DNA of 64,000 nt from Tillandsia leiboldiana (taxonomy: Eukaryota; Streptophyta; Magnoliopsida; Poales; Bromeliaceae), in the NCBI GenBank assembly GCA_029204045.2, contig JAQNDB010000453.1, positions 1 to 64,000 of the forward strand, written 5' to 3'. The first letter of the stretch is position 1. Every line of letters starts with the position of its first letter. Below are positions 1-8,992 of this stretch, piece by piece. The position numbers and the translations under genes are program-made. The notes beneath the pieces were generated by a model. The model was not told the origin of the DNA. It worked only from the letters and a program-made list of their open reading frames with translations, and did no database searches.

Positions 1-391
1 ACCCGCCGTGTGTGAAAGGTGATTTCTGAGGCGGAATTATGGACAGGCAAGTGCGGAGGAGCTTAAGACGTGGCAAAGGGCTTGGCCGACATAGTGCCAA
101 GGGTCTGTAGAGTCACAGGTAGAGCTACTCGGGTGTTTTTTGGTTTCCCCACTTTTGTACTTGTTAGTGGAGGTGTACCCCTTTTGGTAGGTAGCGGATG
201 TTGTACCTGGACTTTTCACCTAGTGACTCTTGTATGCAGTTTACTTATTTCAGTTTTGCACCTCTTTGCTCTGATACTTGCATGCTAGATCCCTTTCTGC
301 AGGTTAGACGCTTCGTCTGTGCGGCAGTTTCCGCACAGACGGTGGTTTTGTTGGCGAGCCCCGGGTCGCAGGCTCGACCCCGGGCGTGACA
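1..391 (+). repeat. 5' LTR of T, last 391 bp
   Basis: This aligns with 7964-8353, the end of the 3' LTR of T. It ends in GCGTGACA and is followed five bases later by the primer site. The first 120 bases differ from the 3' LTR by many substitutions and single-base indels, several in homopolymers, while 140-391 is nearly identical. The U5 hairpin lies at 314-341. Confidence 0.93.
314..341 (+). other. U5 terminal hairpin of T (5' LTR)
   Basis: An 11-bp perfect inverted repeat (CGTCTGTGCGG / CCGCACAGACG) surrounds a six-base CAGTTT loop, 50 bp before the LTR end and just upstream of the primer site. The equivalent hairpin is found in C, F, H, I and K with altered but still complementary stems. 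A role in priming or RNA processing is inference. Confidence 0.7.
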
Positions 392-396
392 GATAG

Positions 397-409
397 TGGT
401 ATCAGAGCC
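397..409 (+). promoter_or_regulatory. Primer binding site of T (initiator tRNA-Met)
   Basis: TGGTATCAGAGCC begins five bases after the LTR end. It is the standard complement of the 3' end of plant initiator tRNA-Met used to prime minus-strand DNA synthesis. Confidence 0.95.
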
Positions 410-488
410 TAGGTGTTTAGGTCTTGGGGACTTAGGGACCTAGGCTTTTGTTTAGACAGTAGAGTGACTGTCGAGAGAGATGAGTGGC

Positions 489-623
489 AGCGAGAGTTTT
501 GGTTGTGTGGTGGACTCCCCGGATTTCGGGCGAGTGGCTTTACATGTTAGCTCTCTAAAGTAGTTCTGTTGGCTGCAGACAACACAACACTTTAGAGCTG
601 GAAACTTGTCTTAGACTCTCGCT
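489..623 (+). other. Structured leader domain of T with palindromic loop
   Basis: An outer helix pairs AGCGAGAGT (489-497) with ACTCTCGCT (615-623). Inside it, CTCTAAAGT (553-561) pairs with ACTTTAGAG (589-597), and TGTTG (567-571) with CAACA (580-584), leaving the loop GCTGCAGA, which holds the palindrome CTGCAG. It lies between the primer site and the gag start at 685. C, H and F carry the same arrangement at the same place with different lower stems. The layout resembles a retroviral dimer-initiation stem-loop; function is inferred. Confidence 0.65.
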
Positions 624-684
624 GGCTTTTGGTTGTGAGGTTTTGGTTCTCTGACACCCTGTTTTCCCTGTCACAGTTGCCTGA

Positions 685-1793
685 GATGCCTCCTAGACGT
701 CGTGCGACGACGAGGGCGCACTCCGCGACGGAGGACAAGGCCCGAGCAGGAGGAGGCTGCACAGGGTGAGGTTCCTGAGCTGCGGGCCCAAGTGGCCCAG
801 TTGTCTGAGGCGTTGCGGCGCCAGGAGGGAGGCTGCCAAACGCCAGGAGGAAAATAGGGAGCGGATGATGAGGTTACTTGAGCAGAGGACATCTGCAGCA
901 CCGCCAAGCGGCGACTTCGTCGACCTCATCTCAGATCGCCCCTTTGACAGAGTCGGAGCAGAGGGAGCTCACGGATTGCTTAGCTTATATCAGCCAGTTC
1001 CGTCCTCCGCGCTTCGCCGGGCAGAGTTCTGAACCGCGGGAAGTAGAAAACTGGATTTCAGCAATAGAGAAGTTGTTTGAGACCTGTTCATTAAGGAAAA
1101 GCATCAAGTGTATTTGGCTACACACTTCCTGGAGGGGGACGCAGAGACTTGGTGGCGTCGTGTCCGCCCCCCGGGACCACCAGGAGCTCAGGTGGTGTCT
1201 GGCAGGAGTTCCGCGCTTTGCTACTCGGGGCCTATTTCCCCGATAGCGCAAAGCAGAAGCTTGAGGGGGGATCTCCGTCGACTGCAGCAGGGTAGCCGAC
1301 CCCTTCCGGACTACATTCGAGAGTTCCAGCGCCTATTGAGCAGCATGCCCGCATGTTGCCCCTGATGAGGCCCAGAGAGTGGACCTGTTCGAGCGAGGGT
1401 TGCACCCGGATATTTATCACCTGGTTCATTACACCGATCGTTGACTCTGGACGCGGCCATGGAGCGTGCACGGTGGGTCTCTCGTGGGCGGGTGATCATG
1501 TCGGAGAGGGGCGGGGCGCCAGGGACTAGTTCCGGGGAGAAGCGCCCCGCACCGCAGGATTCTGGACAGACGAGCAGACCGCGGCCCCCGAGGCCGCCTC
1601 AGATCCCGCCTCGAGGCCGCGGGGCACAGAGGAGACAGAGACCGGGGGGCTCCCGGCATCCTAGGCAGCAGCAGTAGCAGAGCCGCACCATAGTTGTGTT
1701 ATTTGCGGCGGACCCCACACCCCCCAGCAGTGTGATCAGCGGCAGGGCCGATGTTACCGGTGTGGGCAGGCAGGGCACAGATCGTGGTCTTGT
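685..1793 (+). pseudogene. gag: gag of T, frameshifted
   Basis: Gag forms the nucleocapsid particle that holds the element RNA. A plausible start is the ATG at 685, opening with a short arginine-rich stretch. Recognisable pieces lie in successive frames: a charged helix near 830-890, a retrotransposon-gag domain from about 915 to 1090 (including REVENWISAIEKLF), its continuation around 1110-1160 (FLEGDAETWW) and 1275-1340 (RPLPDYIREFQRLLS), a proline/arginine-rich region 1441-1674, and a CCHC zinc knuckle at 1752-1793 (CYRCGQAGHRSWSC). At least four frame changes separate these, mostly single bases in G or C runs, and an amber stop lies near 1675. The knuckle is in a different frame from the pol that follows. 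The reading is disabled as it stands; sequence errors are an alternative explanation. Confidence 0.8.
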
Positions 1794-4705
1794 CCTGGAG
1801 CGGGGTCAGCAGGCAGCGCCGGCAGCTTCGGTTCTTCCTACTTCCGCCCTTTCTGACGGGCGGATCCTCGACAGGGGTTGGCCAGGGGGATAGGGCCACT
1901 TCGTCACGGCAGTCGGGCAGGCGACCACCCCCGAGCGGCAGGGTGTACACCGCACAGGTCGATGATGCGGAGGCAGCTGGCCACGTGGTGGCAGGTATTA
2001 TCCTTATCTCCTCTACTCGCACTAGAGCTTTATTTGATACCGGAGCATCTCATTCATTCATCAGTAGGACATTTGCATTCATGCATGGGCTAGAGATAGG
2101 ACTGTTGCCTTGTGCTCGTGAGGTTCAGGTACCCGATCATGTTCTACGCGTTGATGAGTGTTGTTGGTCCTGCCCTGTGCAGTTAGGGCCTTGGACTTTA
2201 TCTGTTGACCTTTTAGTCCTTCGCCAGCTCCAGGATTTCGACGTAGTTTTGGGGATGGATTGGTTGACTCGGTATTACGCTTCTATTGATTGTCGAGAGA
2301 GGACTGTGACCCTCAGGGAGCCGGGACAGGAGGAGTATGTTTTCAGAGGTTGTCAGAGTACGCTGTTTGCAGCGACGATCTCTTCTGCTAGAGCCCGACA
2401 GCTGATGAGTCACGGTTGTGTTGCTTTCTTAGCTACTGTGGTAGAGGCGCCTACGGCGATGCCTGGACTCGAGGACATTCCTATCGTCCGAGAGTATCCA
2501 GATGTGTTCCCTCCCGAGCTATCGTCTATGCCGCCGGATCGAGAGATTGAGTTTGTGATTGACGTGGTCCCTGGAACCACGCCAATCTCTAAGGCACCCT
2601 ACATAATGGCACCAGCAGAATTGAGAGAGCTAAAGGCTCAGCTTCAGGATCTCATGGATCGCGGGTTTGTTCGTCCTAGTGTTTCTCCTTGGGGAGCCCC
2701 GATTCTTTTTGTGAAGAAAAAGGACGGGTCACTTAGGCTTTGTGTGGACTACAGGGAATTGAATAAAGTGACCGTCAAGAACAAGTATCCACTTCCTCGG
2801 ATTGATGATTTATTTGATCAGCTTCAGGGAGCCACGGTTTTCTCGAAGATAGATCTGCAGTCCGGTTACCACCAGCTGAGGGTGAGGGCCGAGGACGTGT
2901 CCAAGACGGCGTTCAGGTCCCGGTATGGGCATTACGAGTTTACAGTGCTACCTTTTGGTTTGACGAATGCCCCGGCGGCGTTCATGGATCTGATGAACCG
3001 AGTCTTTCAGCCGTACTTGGACCGTTTTGTGGTGGTTTTCATTGATGACATCCTGATTTACTCCCGTAGCGACTTTGAGCACGAGGAGCACTTGAGGTTA
3101 GTGCTGCAGCTTCTGAGGGAGAAAAAGCTGTATGCGAAGTTAAAGAAGTGCGCCTTTTGGCTTCGGGAGGTTTCTTTTCTAGGCCACATTGTTTCAGCCG
3201 CAGGAGTGGCAGTGGACCCGGCAAAGATAGTTTCAGTACGGGATTGGCCTAGACCTACGACGGTGTCGGAGGTTCGGAGCTTCGTGGGCCTTGCGGGCTA
3301 CTACCGTCGTTTTGTTGAGGGCTTTGCGAAGCTCTCTTCTCCCCTCACCAAATTGACCAAGAAAGGGGTAAAATTTGTTTGGACAGACCAATGCCAGCAA
3401 AGCTTCGAGGATTTGAAGCAGAGGTTGATTTCGGCACCAGTGCTTGCACTACCGGTTTTGGGAGAGGGGTACGTGATTTACAGTGATGCCTCCCACAGCG
3501 GCCTTGGTTGCGTGTTGATGCAACATGGTAGGGTGATTGCCTACGCTTCTCGCCAGTTAAAGGATTATGAGAGGAATTACCCTACACATGACCTTGAGCT
3601 CGCTGCTGTGGTTTTTGCCTTGAAGCTCTGGCGGCACTATTTGTATGGCGAGCGCTGTGAGATTTTTACCGATCATCAGAGTTTGAAGTACCTGTTCACC
3701 CAGAAGGAACTCAACCTAAGGCAGCGCCGGTGGCTTGAGCTGTTAAAGGACTATGACTTGAACATTCTTTATCATCCCGGCAAGGCTAACGTGGTCGCGG
3801 ATGCTTTGAGCAGGCGAGCAGGGCAGACCTTGAGTATGCTTATTACCCAGCAGAGACCACTGAGGGAGCAGCTGAGGAGTTTGGATATAGAGGTTGTGTC
3901 CCCCGGGGTTTCGGCAAGACTTATGTCTATGATCTTGCAGCCCACTCTACTTGATAGGATTAAGGAGAAGCAGAGTGGGGACCCCTATCTTCTCAGGATT
4001 CGAGACCAGATGCAGCTTGGACAGAGCGGGGATTTTTATGTGGATGTCGCGGGAGTACTCAGGTACAGGGACCGCATTTGTGTACCGGCGGATGTGGATA
4101 TTAGAGAGCTGATCCTGAGAGAGGCTCACTATACACCTTACACCCTCCATCCTGGGGGAACTAAGATGTATAGGGATTTGAAGACTCAGTTTTGGTGGCA
4201 GGGCTTGAAGAGGGATGTTGGTAGGTTTGTGGCCCGCTGTCTGACTTGCCAACAGGTTAAAGCGGAACATCAGGTTCCCGCTGGCAAGTTACAAAGCCTA
4301 CCAATCCCTGAATGGAAATGGGATTGTGTCACCATGGACTTTATTGTGGGTCTGCCGAGGACTCAGGGAGGAGCCGATGCCATTTGGGTGATCGTTGATC
4401 GGTTGACTAAATCAGCTAACTTTCTGCCGATTCAGTCAGGTTGGGCCTTGGAGAAATTAGCGCAGTTATACCTTGACCAGATCGTGAGGCTTCATGGAGT
4501 GCCAGCTTCTATTGTATCAGATAGGGATCCCAGGTTTACCTCTCAGTTTTGGAGGAGCTTGCAGACGGCTATGGGGACCCGGCTTCAGTTCAGCACTGCC
4601 TTTCACCCACAGACCGACGGACAGTCTGAGCGGACGATTCAGACCTTGGAGGACAGGTTGAGAGCTTGTGTCCTGAGTTTTAGGGCAGTTGGGATCGACA
4701 CTTGA
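1751..4705 (+). pseudogene. pol: pol of T: protease, reverse transcriptase, RNase H, integrase core
   Basis: This 984-codon open frame encodes the enzymes that mature Gag, copy the RNA and insert the cDNA. The first ~60 codons are probably the wrong frame of the gag-pol join. Approximate residue positions: protease DTGASHSF at 96-103; reverse transcriptase ~290-530 with KIDLQSGYHQ (Asp367) and FIDD (429-432); RNase H ~570-690 with Asp578, Glu615, Asp640 and Asp683; integrase zinc site His792, His799, Cys829, Cys832; integrase core with Asp862 (MDF), Asp923 (SDRD) and Glu959 (SERT), a correct D-x35-E spacing. All catalytic residues are present. The frame ends at TGA 4703-4705 just after the catalytic Glu region, and the rest of integrase continues in another frame from 4702, so one frameshift separates the two parts. 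The lineage is Ty3/gypsy chromovirus. Confidence 0.93.
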
Positions 4706-5382
4706 GACTTGCAGAGTTTGCCTACAACAATAGCTTCCAGGCGAGTATCCAGATGGCGCCCTATGAAGCATTGTATGGTAGGAGATGTCGATCGCCTCTT
4801 TGTTGGAGTGATGTGGGTGAAAGAAAAACCTTGGGGCTTGACTTGCTCTTGGAGGCTGAGGAGAAGGTTAAGGTTATTCGGCGCCACTTGGTCACTGCTC
4901 AGAGCCGACAGAAGAGCTACGCCGACAGGAGGAGGCGAGACTTGGTGTTTCTGGTGGGAGACCATGTGGTTTTGAAGGTTTCACCCTCTCGAGGGATTCG
5001 GCGCTTTGGGGTGCGCGGGAAGTTGAGCCCGCGTTTTATTGACCCATTTGAGATTCTTGAGCGTGTCGGCCCTGTCGCCTATCGGATTGCTCTGCCGCCA
5101 CGGCTAGCCGGTACTCATGATGTTTTCCATGTATCTGTGTTGAGGAGGTATGTCTATGATCCCTCTCACGTTGTGGACTTCACTTCTTTGGAGCTGGAGG
5201 AGGATGTGCACTTCCGGGAGCGCTCGATTCGAATTCTTGCTCGAGAGTCGAGAGAATTGCGAAGTCGGGTCATACCATATGTGAAGGTATTGTGGAGCCA
5301 CCACGATGAGAGAGAGGCTACTTGGGAGCCCGAGGATGAGATGAGGAATACCTACCCACACCTTTTTGAGGCCCCCTCCTGA
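4702..5382 (+). pseudogene. pol: Integrase C-terminal part and chromodomain-like tail of T
   Basis: This 226-codon frame carries the C-terminal half of integrase. It begins with LRLAEFAYNNSFQ, the conserved continuation after the DDE core, followed by a basic region and the GPY/F module (GPVAYRIALP, about residues 122-131). The last ~55 residues hold VIPYVKVLW and EATWEPEDEM, the pattern of the chromodomain found in Tekay-type chromoviruses, which is thought to direct insertion to heterochromatin. There is no natural start codon; the four-base overlap with the upstream frame shows it is the displaced end of the same gene. The stop TGA is at 5380-5382, 17 bp before the pre-PPT hairpin. Confidence 0.9.
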
Positions 5383-5398
5383 CCTTTGAGCTTTTTGG

Positions 5399-5434
5399 GT
5401 TTCGGGGACGAAACCATTTTGAAGGGGGGGAGAG
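5399..5434 (+). promoter_or_regulatory. Pre-PPT hairpin and polypurine tract of T
   Basis: GTTTCG and CGAAAC (5399-5414) pair around GGGA. A purine run (5421-5434, with seven Gs) then leads directly into the 3' LTR; it is the expected primer for plus-strand DNA synthesis. The same hairpin precedes the tract in E (22382-22397), C (34242-34257) and H (45362-45377, reversed). Confidence 0.85.
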
Positions 5435-6119
5435 TGTAGTGTACCAGTTTTTGGGTTGAGCTTTCTGACTCCACCGACGAGCCTTTTGACTGGAAAAAGG
5501 CGTGAGCGCGTGTATTTTCGATTTACAGCGGAGCTCGGGAGGTTCCGGGCAGCGGCGGAGGTGCGGAGGTCGAAAAGTGAGTTAGCGTGCCCACTTTTTG
5601 ATTATTTTATTTATTAAATTGCTTTTTATTTTTAAAACTTGGTGTTTCCTTATCCTTCCTGCAGCTAGGGAAGTGGGAGGTGGCAGAGAGAGAGAGGGAG
5701 TTGGTGATTTAATTAATTGGAGGTGTGTAGTAGCTAATTAATTAGCTCTGGGCGAGTTGGTGGAACTAATTAATTAGTTTCCCTCTTTAAAAGCCCTCTC
5801 TCACTCTCTCTCTCGAACCCATCTCATCCCTGTTTTCTCCATGTGACTTTTGGGTTTGGTCTGAAGCTGAGGAGGAAGGAAGGAAGGAGGAAGAAGAAGG
5901 AGAAGAGAAGGAGAGGTGTCCTTGTGCCGTTTTCATCGCCGCAAGGACGCGGAGCCGAGCGAGGGCGCGGCGAGCCTCGTGGAGGTGCATTCTAAATTAT
6001 TTAATTTTTATTTGCTCGCGTGGTTTTGGCTCTCTCTCCTTGCTTTTCCTTTTCTTTCTTTTGCTGCTCGTGGGTGTGGGGCATGCTGTCCAGTTTATGG
6101 GCAGTGAGTGGCTCGGGAG

Positions 6120-7080
6120 GCGAGTCGCCGCACGGCCGGGCTGTGGCGTAGCTCGCAGCAGGCGCCGCTGCGCGGGCGCGCCTGAGCGCCGCGCGCAGCA
6201 GGCGCCCTGCTGCTGTGGTCGTGCAGCAGAGCGCCAGGCCGCAGCAGCCCCCCTGGGCGCCCCGCTGGGGCGGGTGCGCGCAGTTGGCCGCGGGCACTGC
6301 GCGGACCGCGCCCAGTGCCGCGGGCCCCGCGCGGGCCGCGCGCGGCACTGCGGTGCGTGCGCAGTGCCGCGGGCACTGCGCGGACCGCGCGTAGTGCCGC
6401 GGGCCCCGCGCGGGTCGCGCGCGGCACTGCGGTGCGTGCGCAGTGCCGCGGGCCCCGCGCGGGCCACGGGCCCCGCGCGGGCCGCGGGCCCCGCGCGGGC
6501 CGCGCGCGGCACTGCGGTGCGTGCGCAGTGCCGCGGGCACTGCGCGGACCGCGCGCAGTGCCGCGGGCCCCGCGCGGGCCGCGCGCGGCACTGCGGTGCG
6601 TGCGCAGTGCCGCGGGCACTGCGCGGAACTCGCGCGGGCGGCCCGGTTGCCGCGGCGGGCCTGCAGGCCGCGAGCAAGGCGCGTGGGCCTGCCAGGCCGC
6701 GCGGGCCTGCCAGGCCGCGCGGGCGACCCGGTTGCCGCGGCGGGCCTGCCAGGCCGCGCGGGCGGCCCGGTTGCCGCGGCGGGCCTGCAGGCCGCGCGCA
6801 AGGCGCGCGGGCCTGCCAGGCCGCGCGGGCGACCCGGTTGCCGCGGCGGGCCTGCTGGCCGCGCGCAAGGCGCGCGGGCCTGCCAGGCCGCGCGGGCGGC
6901 CCGGTTGCCGCGACGGGCCTGCAGGCCGCGCGCAAGGCGCGCGGGCCTGCCAGGCCGCGCGGGCGGCCTTGTGCCGCGGCGGGCCTTGCAGGCCGCGCGC
7001 TGGGCGCGCGGGCCTGCAAGGCGCCGCGCGGGCGGCCTTTGTGCCGTGCGGCCGCGGGCAGCGCTGTTGCCGCATGGGCT
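6120..7080. repeat. GC-rich tandem array inside T LTR
   Basis: Nearly 1 kb of very GC- and CpG-rich sequence. The first half repeats a unit of about 80 bp containing CGGTGCGTGCGCAGTGCCGC (four copies near 6350, 6430, 6515 and 6594); the second half repeats a unit of about 66 bp containing CCGGTTGCCGCGGCGGGCCT. Many sub-segments are palindromic (GGCCGCGCGC ... GCGCGCGGGCC). The solo LTR K has a homologous array. Open frames of 250-400 codons rich in Ala, Arg, Gly and Pro occur on both strands and are not genes. Confidence 0.85.
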
Positions 7081-7519
7081 GCGGCCCGGCCGCGCGCCGT
7101 GGCGTGGGTGCGATGGGCTTTCCGCGCCACTCGCGGCGTTCTCGTCGCCGGAGGAGGTTTTGTCGCCTTGTGGGCGTGGTTTTCGTCTTTTCTGATTCCA
7201 GTTTCCACCTTTTTCGCAGTGTGCCTCTGTGTCAGCTTGGCTACGTGATCAGTGGTGAGCGCTGTGCCGCGAGGAGTTGTGAGATCGCGCTGAGACCTTC
7301 GTTGGGCGCGCGGCTTTTGCGGGTTCTACACAGGTGGGTTGGTTTCTTCCGACGGACCACGGGATACCCCTTCTTCTTTTCGAATGCAAAGGTATCGTGA
7401 CCTTGTGCTATCAGGCAAGTACGGGTCGGCCGCGCAGGTCGCGGGTTATGGTTTCCGACCGAGACGTGTATCTTGCCGATTTGTGTTCGCTTTGGATTGC
7501 ACAGCTGCATTCGAAGCCC

Positions 7520-7740
7520 TGGCCGAGTTACCAGGAGGGTTTTCCCCCGGTCGAGTTACCGAGAGGATGCATTTGTCCCTGGCCGAGCTACCAGGAGGGT
7601 ACCTTTCCCCGGCCGAGTTACCGGGAAGACTGTTTACCCGGCCGAGTTACCGGGAGGACTTTTTCCCTAGCTGCGTTACCAGGAGAGTGCTTCCCTGGCC
7701 GAGATACCAGCGGAAGCTCGCCCCCGGCCGGGCTACCGAG
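7520..7740 (+). repeat. Tandem repeat of about 27-30 bp in T LTR
   Basis: Six to eight imperfect units built around GGCCGAGTTACCGGGAGG with variable spacers. No function is evident. Confidence 0.75.
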
Positions 7741-7859
7741 CTGCTGCGGGGAAATGGCATGTGCCGGTGGTCATTTTCATATTGTGCTAGATGTCATTTA
7801 GTACAGCATTGCATTGAGGCATATAGTGATAGATTTACTTACAGCTTTCATTTCAGTAT

Positions 7860-7882
7860 TATCTATCTATCTATCTATCTGT
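7860..7882. repeat. (TATC)n microsatellite
   Basis: Five to six TATC/CTAT units. The same position in the LTRs of H and K carries a (GATA)n or (TAGA)n tract, so the microsatellite is an inherited LTR part. Confidence 0.85.
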
Positions 7883-7902
7883 CTTTGCCTCCAGTGGACT
7901 TG

Positions 7903-7961
7903 GTGGGCTACCGAGGATAGGGCATCGGTACCCACTGAGATCTGACTTTTTTGTTGATCTC
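7903..7961 (+). other. Double-hairpin module of T LTR
   Basis: Hairpin 1 pairs GTGGG and TACCGA (from 7903) with TCGGTACCCAC (ending 7935). Hairpin 2 pairs GAGATC (7937-7942) with GATCTC (7956-7961) and is followed by ACACCC. The module recurs in H, I, J, K and F, and hairpin 2 in E, with compensating stem changes. Confidence 0.65.
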
Positions 7962-8275
7962 ACACCCGCCGTGTGTGACAGGTGATTCTGAGGCGGACTT
8001 TCCTGGACCGGCACGTGCGGAGTCTTCAGACCGTGGCAAGGGCTTGGCCGACTAGTGCCACCGGGGTCTGTAGAGTCACAGGTAGAGCTACTCGGGTGTT
8101 TTTGGTTTCCCACTTTTGTACTTGTTAGTGGAGGTGTACCCCTTTTGGGAGGTAGCGGATGTTGTACCTGGACTTTTCACCTAGTGACTCTTGTATGCAG
8201 TTTACTTATTTCAGTTTTGCACCTCTTTGCTCTGATACTTGCATGGCTAGATCCCTTTCTGCAGGTTAGACGCTT

Positions 8276-8303
8276 CGTCTGTGCGGCAGTTTCCGCACAG
8301 ACG
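8276..8303 (+). other. U5 terminal hairpin of T (3' LTR)
   Basis: Same 11-bp stem as at 314-341, ending 50 bp before the LTR end. Confidence 0.7.
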
Positions 8304-8353
8304 GCGGGTCTGTTGGCGAGCCCGGGTCGCAGGCTCGACCCCGGGGCGTGACA

Positions 8354-8992
8354 GAGTCGGACGAGGAAGAACTCATTGAGGCATATCAACAACTTCTTGC
8401 GGAATCTAAGAAGATGGCCAAACATATCAAGAAGTTGAGAAAGCAACGACTTGAAGATCAAGACGAGAATCATGCTTTAAAGATAAAACTTCATGATCTC
8501 GAGGAGGAACGAGAGCTTTTATTGGATAATAATAAAGTCCTCCAGGAAAAGATAAATCAATCGGAAACAATCGTTGATTCCCATATTAACAAGATTGGTT
8601 TTCTAGAAAAACAGTTTGAGGAGATTCATGTCACCAACCAAGCATTGACCAAGCAAGTTCATGAACTCAAATCCGACATACAAAGGCTTTCAACCGTTTC
8701 CAAGAAACTAGATTGTATGTGCGGATTAGGTCAAACAAGAAAGGTTGGTTTGGGATTCAAAAAGGACCAAACTGTGCATGCTTCAAGTTCCACAATGAAA
8801 TTGAAAGGAAGAACTTGTCACTTATGTGGACTTGAAGGACATTTGGTGAAGAATTGTCCGAAAAGGAGAAAGAAGAGTCCTTCGGCAACTTCATCTACGG
8901 AGCGAACTCAACGGAATCAAAAGACACATCAAGTTAAAGGAGTTCACTCAACCCACCAAAGGTCCGAGCCACAATATCAATCATACAAGTAG
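8354..8992 (+). pseudogene. gag: gag C-terminal part of S1: coiled coil and zinc knuckle
   Basis: The N-terminal gag lies beyond T, outside the window. The visible 212 codons begin with an acidic ESDEEELIEAYQQLL, then about 110 residues of heptad-like charged helix rich in Leu, Lys, Glu and Gln (likely coiled coil), the conserved GLGQTRKVGLGFK patch, and a canonical CCHC knuckle (CHLCGLEGHLVKNC, 8816-8857) followed by a basic tail. Knuckles of this type bind element RNA in the Gag particle. The frame closes with TAG at 8990-8992 where S3 has TGG and reads on for about 40 codons, so S1 is slightly shorter. The last two codons of the T LTR happen to read in frame into it from a GTG at 8348. Confidence 0.85.

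Larger units (their letters stand above)
1..8353 (+). mobile_element. Element T: Tekay/Del-like Ty3/gypsy chromovirus, 5' end outside window
   Basis: The order is LTR, initiator-Met primer site, gag, protease-RT-RNase H-integrase, chromodomain-like tail, polypurine tract, LTR. The domain order with integrase after RNase H is that of Ty3/gypsy, and the C-terminal chromodomain-like segment plus long LTRs point to the Tekay/Del chromoviruses. The right boundary is clear: the LTR ends in GCGTGACA at 8353 and is followed by S1 gag sequence. The same S1-family gag is uninterrupted by T in S3 at about 27220, which makes GAGTC (8354-8358) the likely target duplication; its left copy lies outside the window. 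T is defective through frameshifts in gag and one in pol. Confidence 0.93.
5435..8353 (+). repeat. 3' LTR of T (2919 bp)
   Basis: It begins TGTAGTGTACC and ends GGGGCGTGACA, with the TG...CA termini of an LTR. Parts in order: a U3 box with ACAGCGGAGCTCGGGAGG near 5524, shared with H and K; TTAATTAATT-rich DNA and a TATA-like CTTTAAAAG at 5785; a CT microsatellite; a GC-rich repeat block 6120-7080; a tandem repeat 7520-7740; a (TATC)n microsatellite at 7860; a double hairpin 7903-7961; and the U5 hairpin 8276-8303. Long open frames inside it are by-products of GC-rich repeats. Confidence 0.93.

Noticed and set aside
397..409. tRNA gene fragment
   Set aside because: Only the primer-site complement of initiator tRNA-Met is present here and at the other primer sites; no cloverleaf.
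5997..7400. Open frames of 250-403 codons on both strands, rich in Ala, Arg, Gly and Pro
   Set aside because: They are overlapping translations of a CpG-rich tandem array inside an LTR; all frames are open because stop codons are AT-rich.
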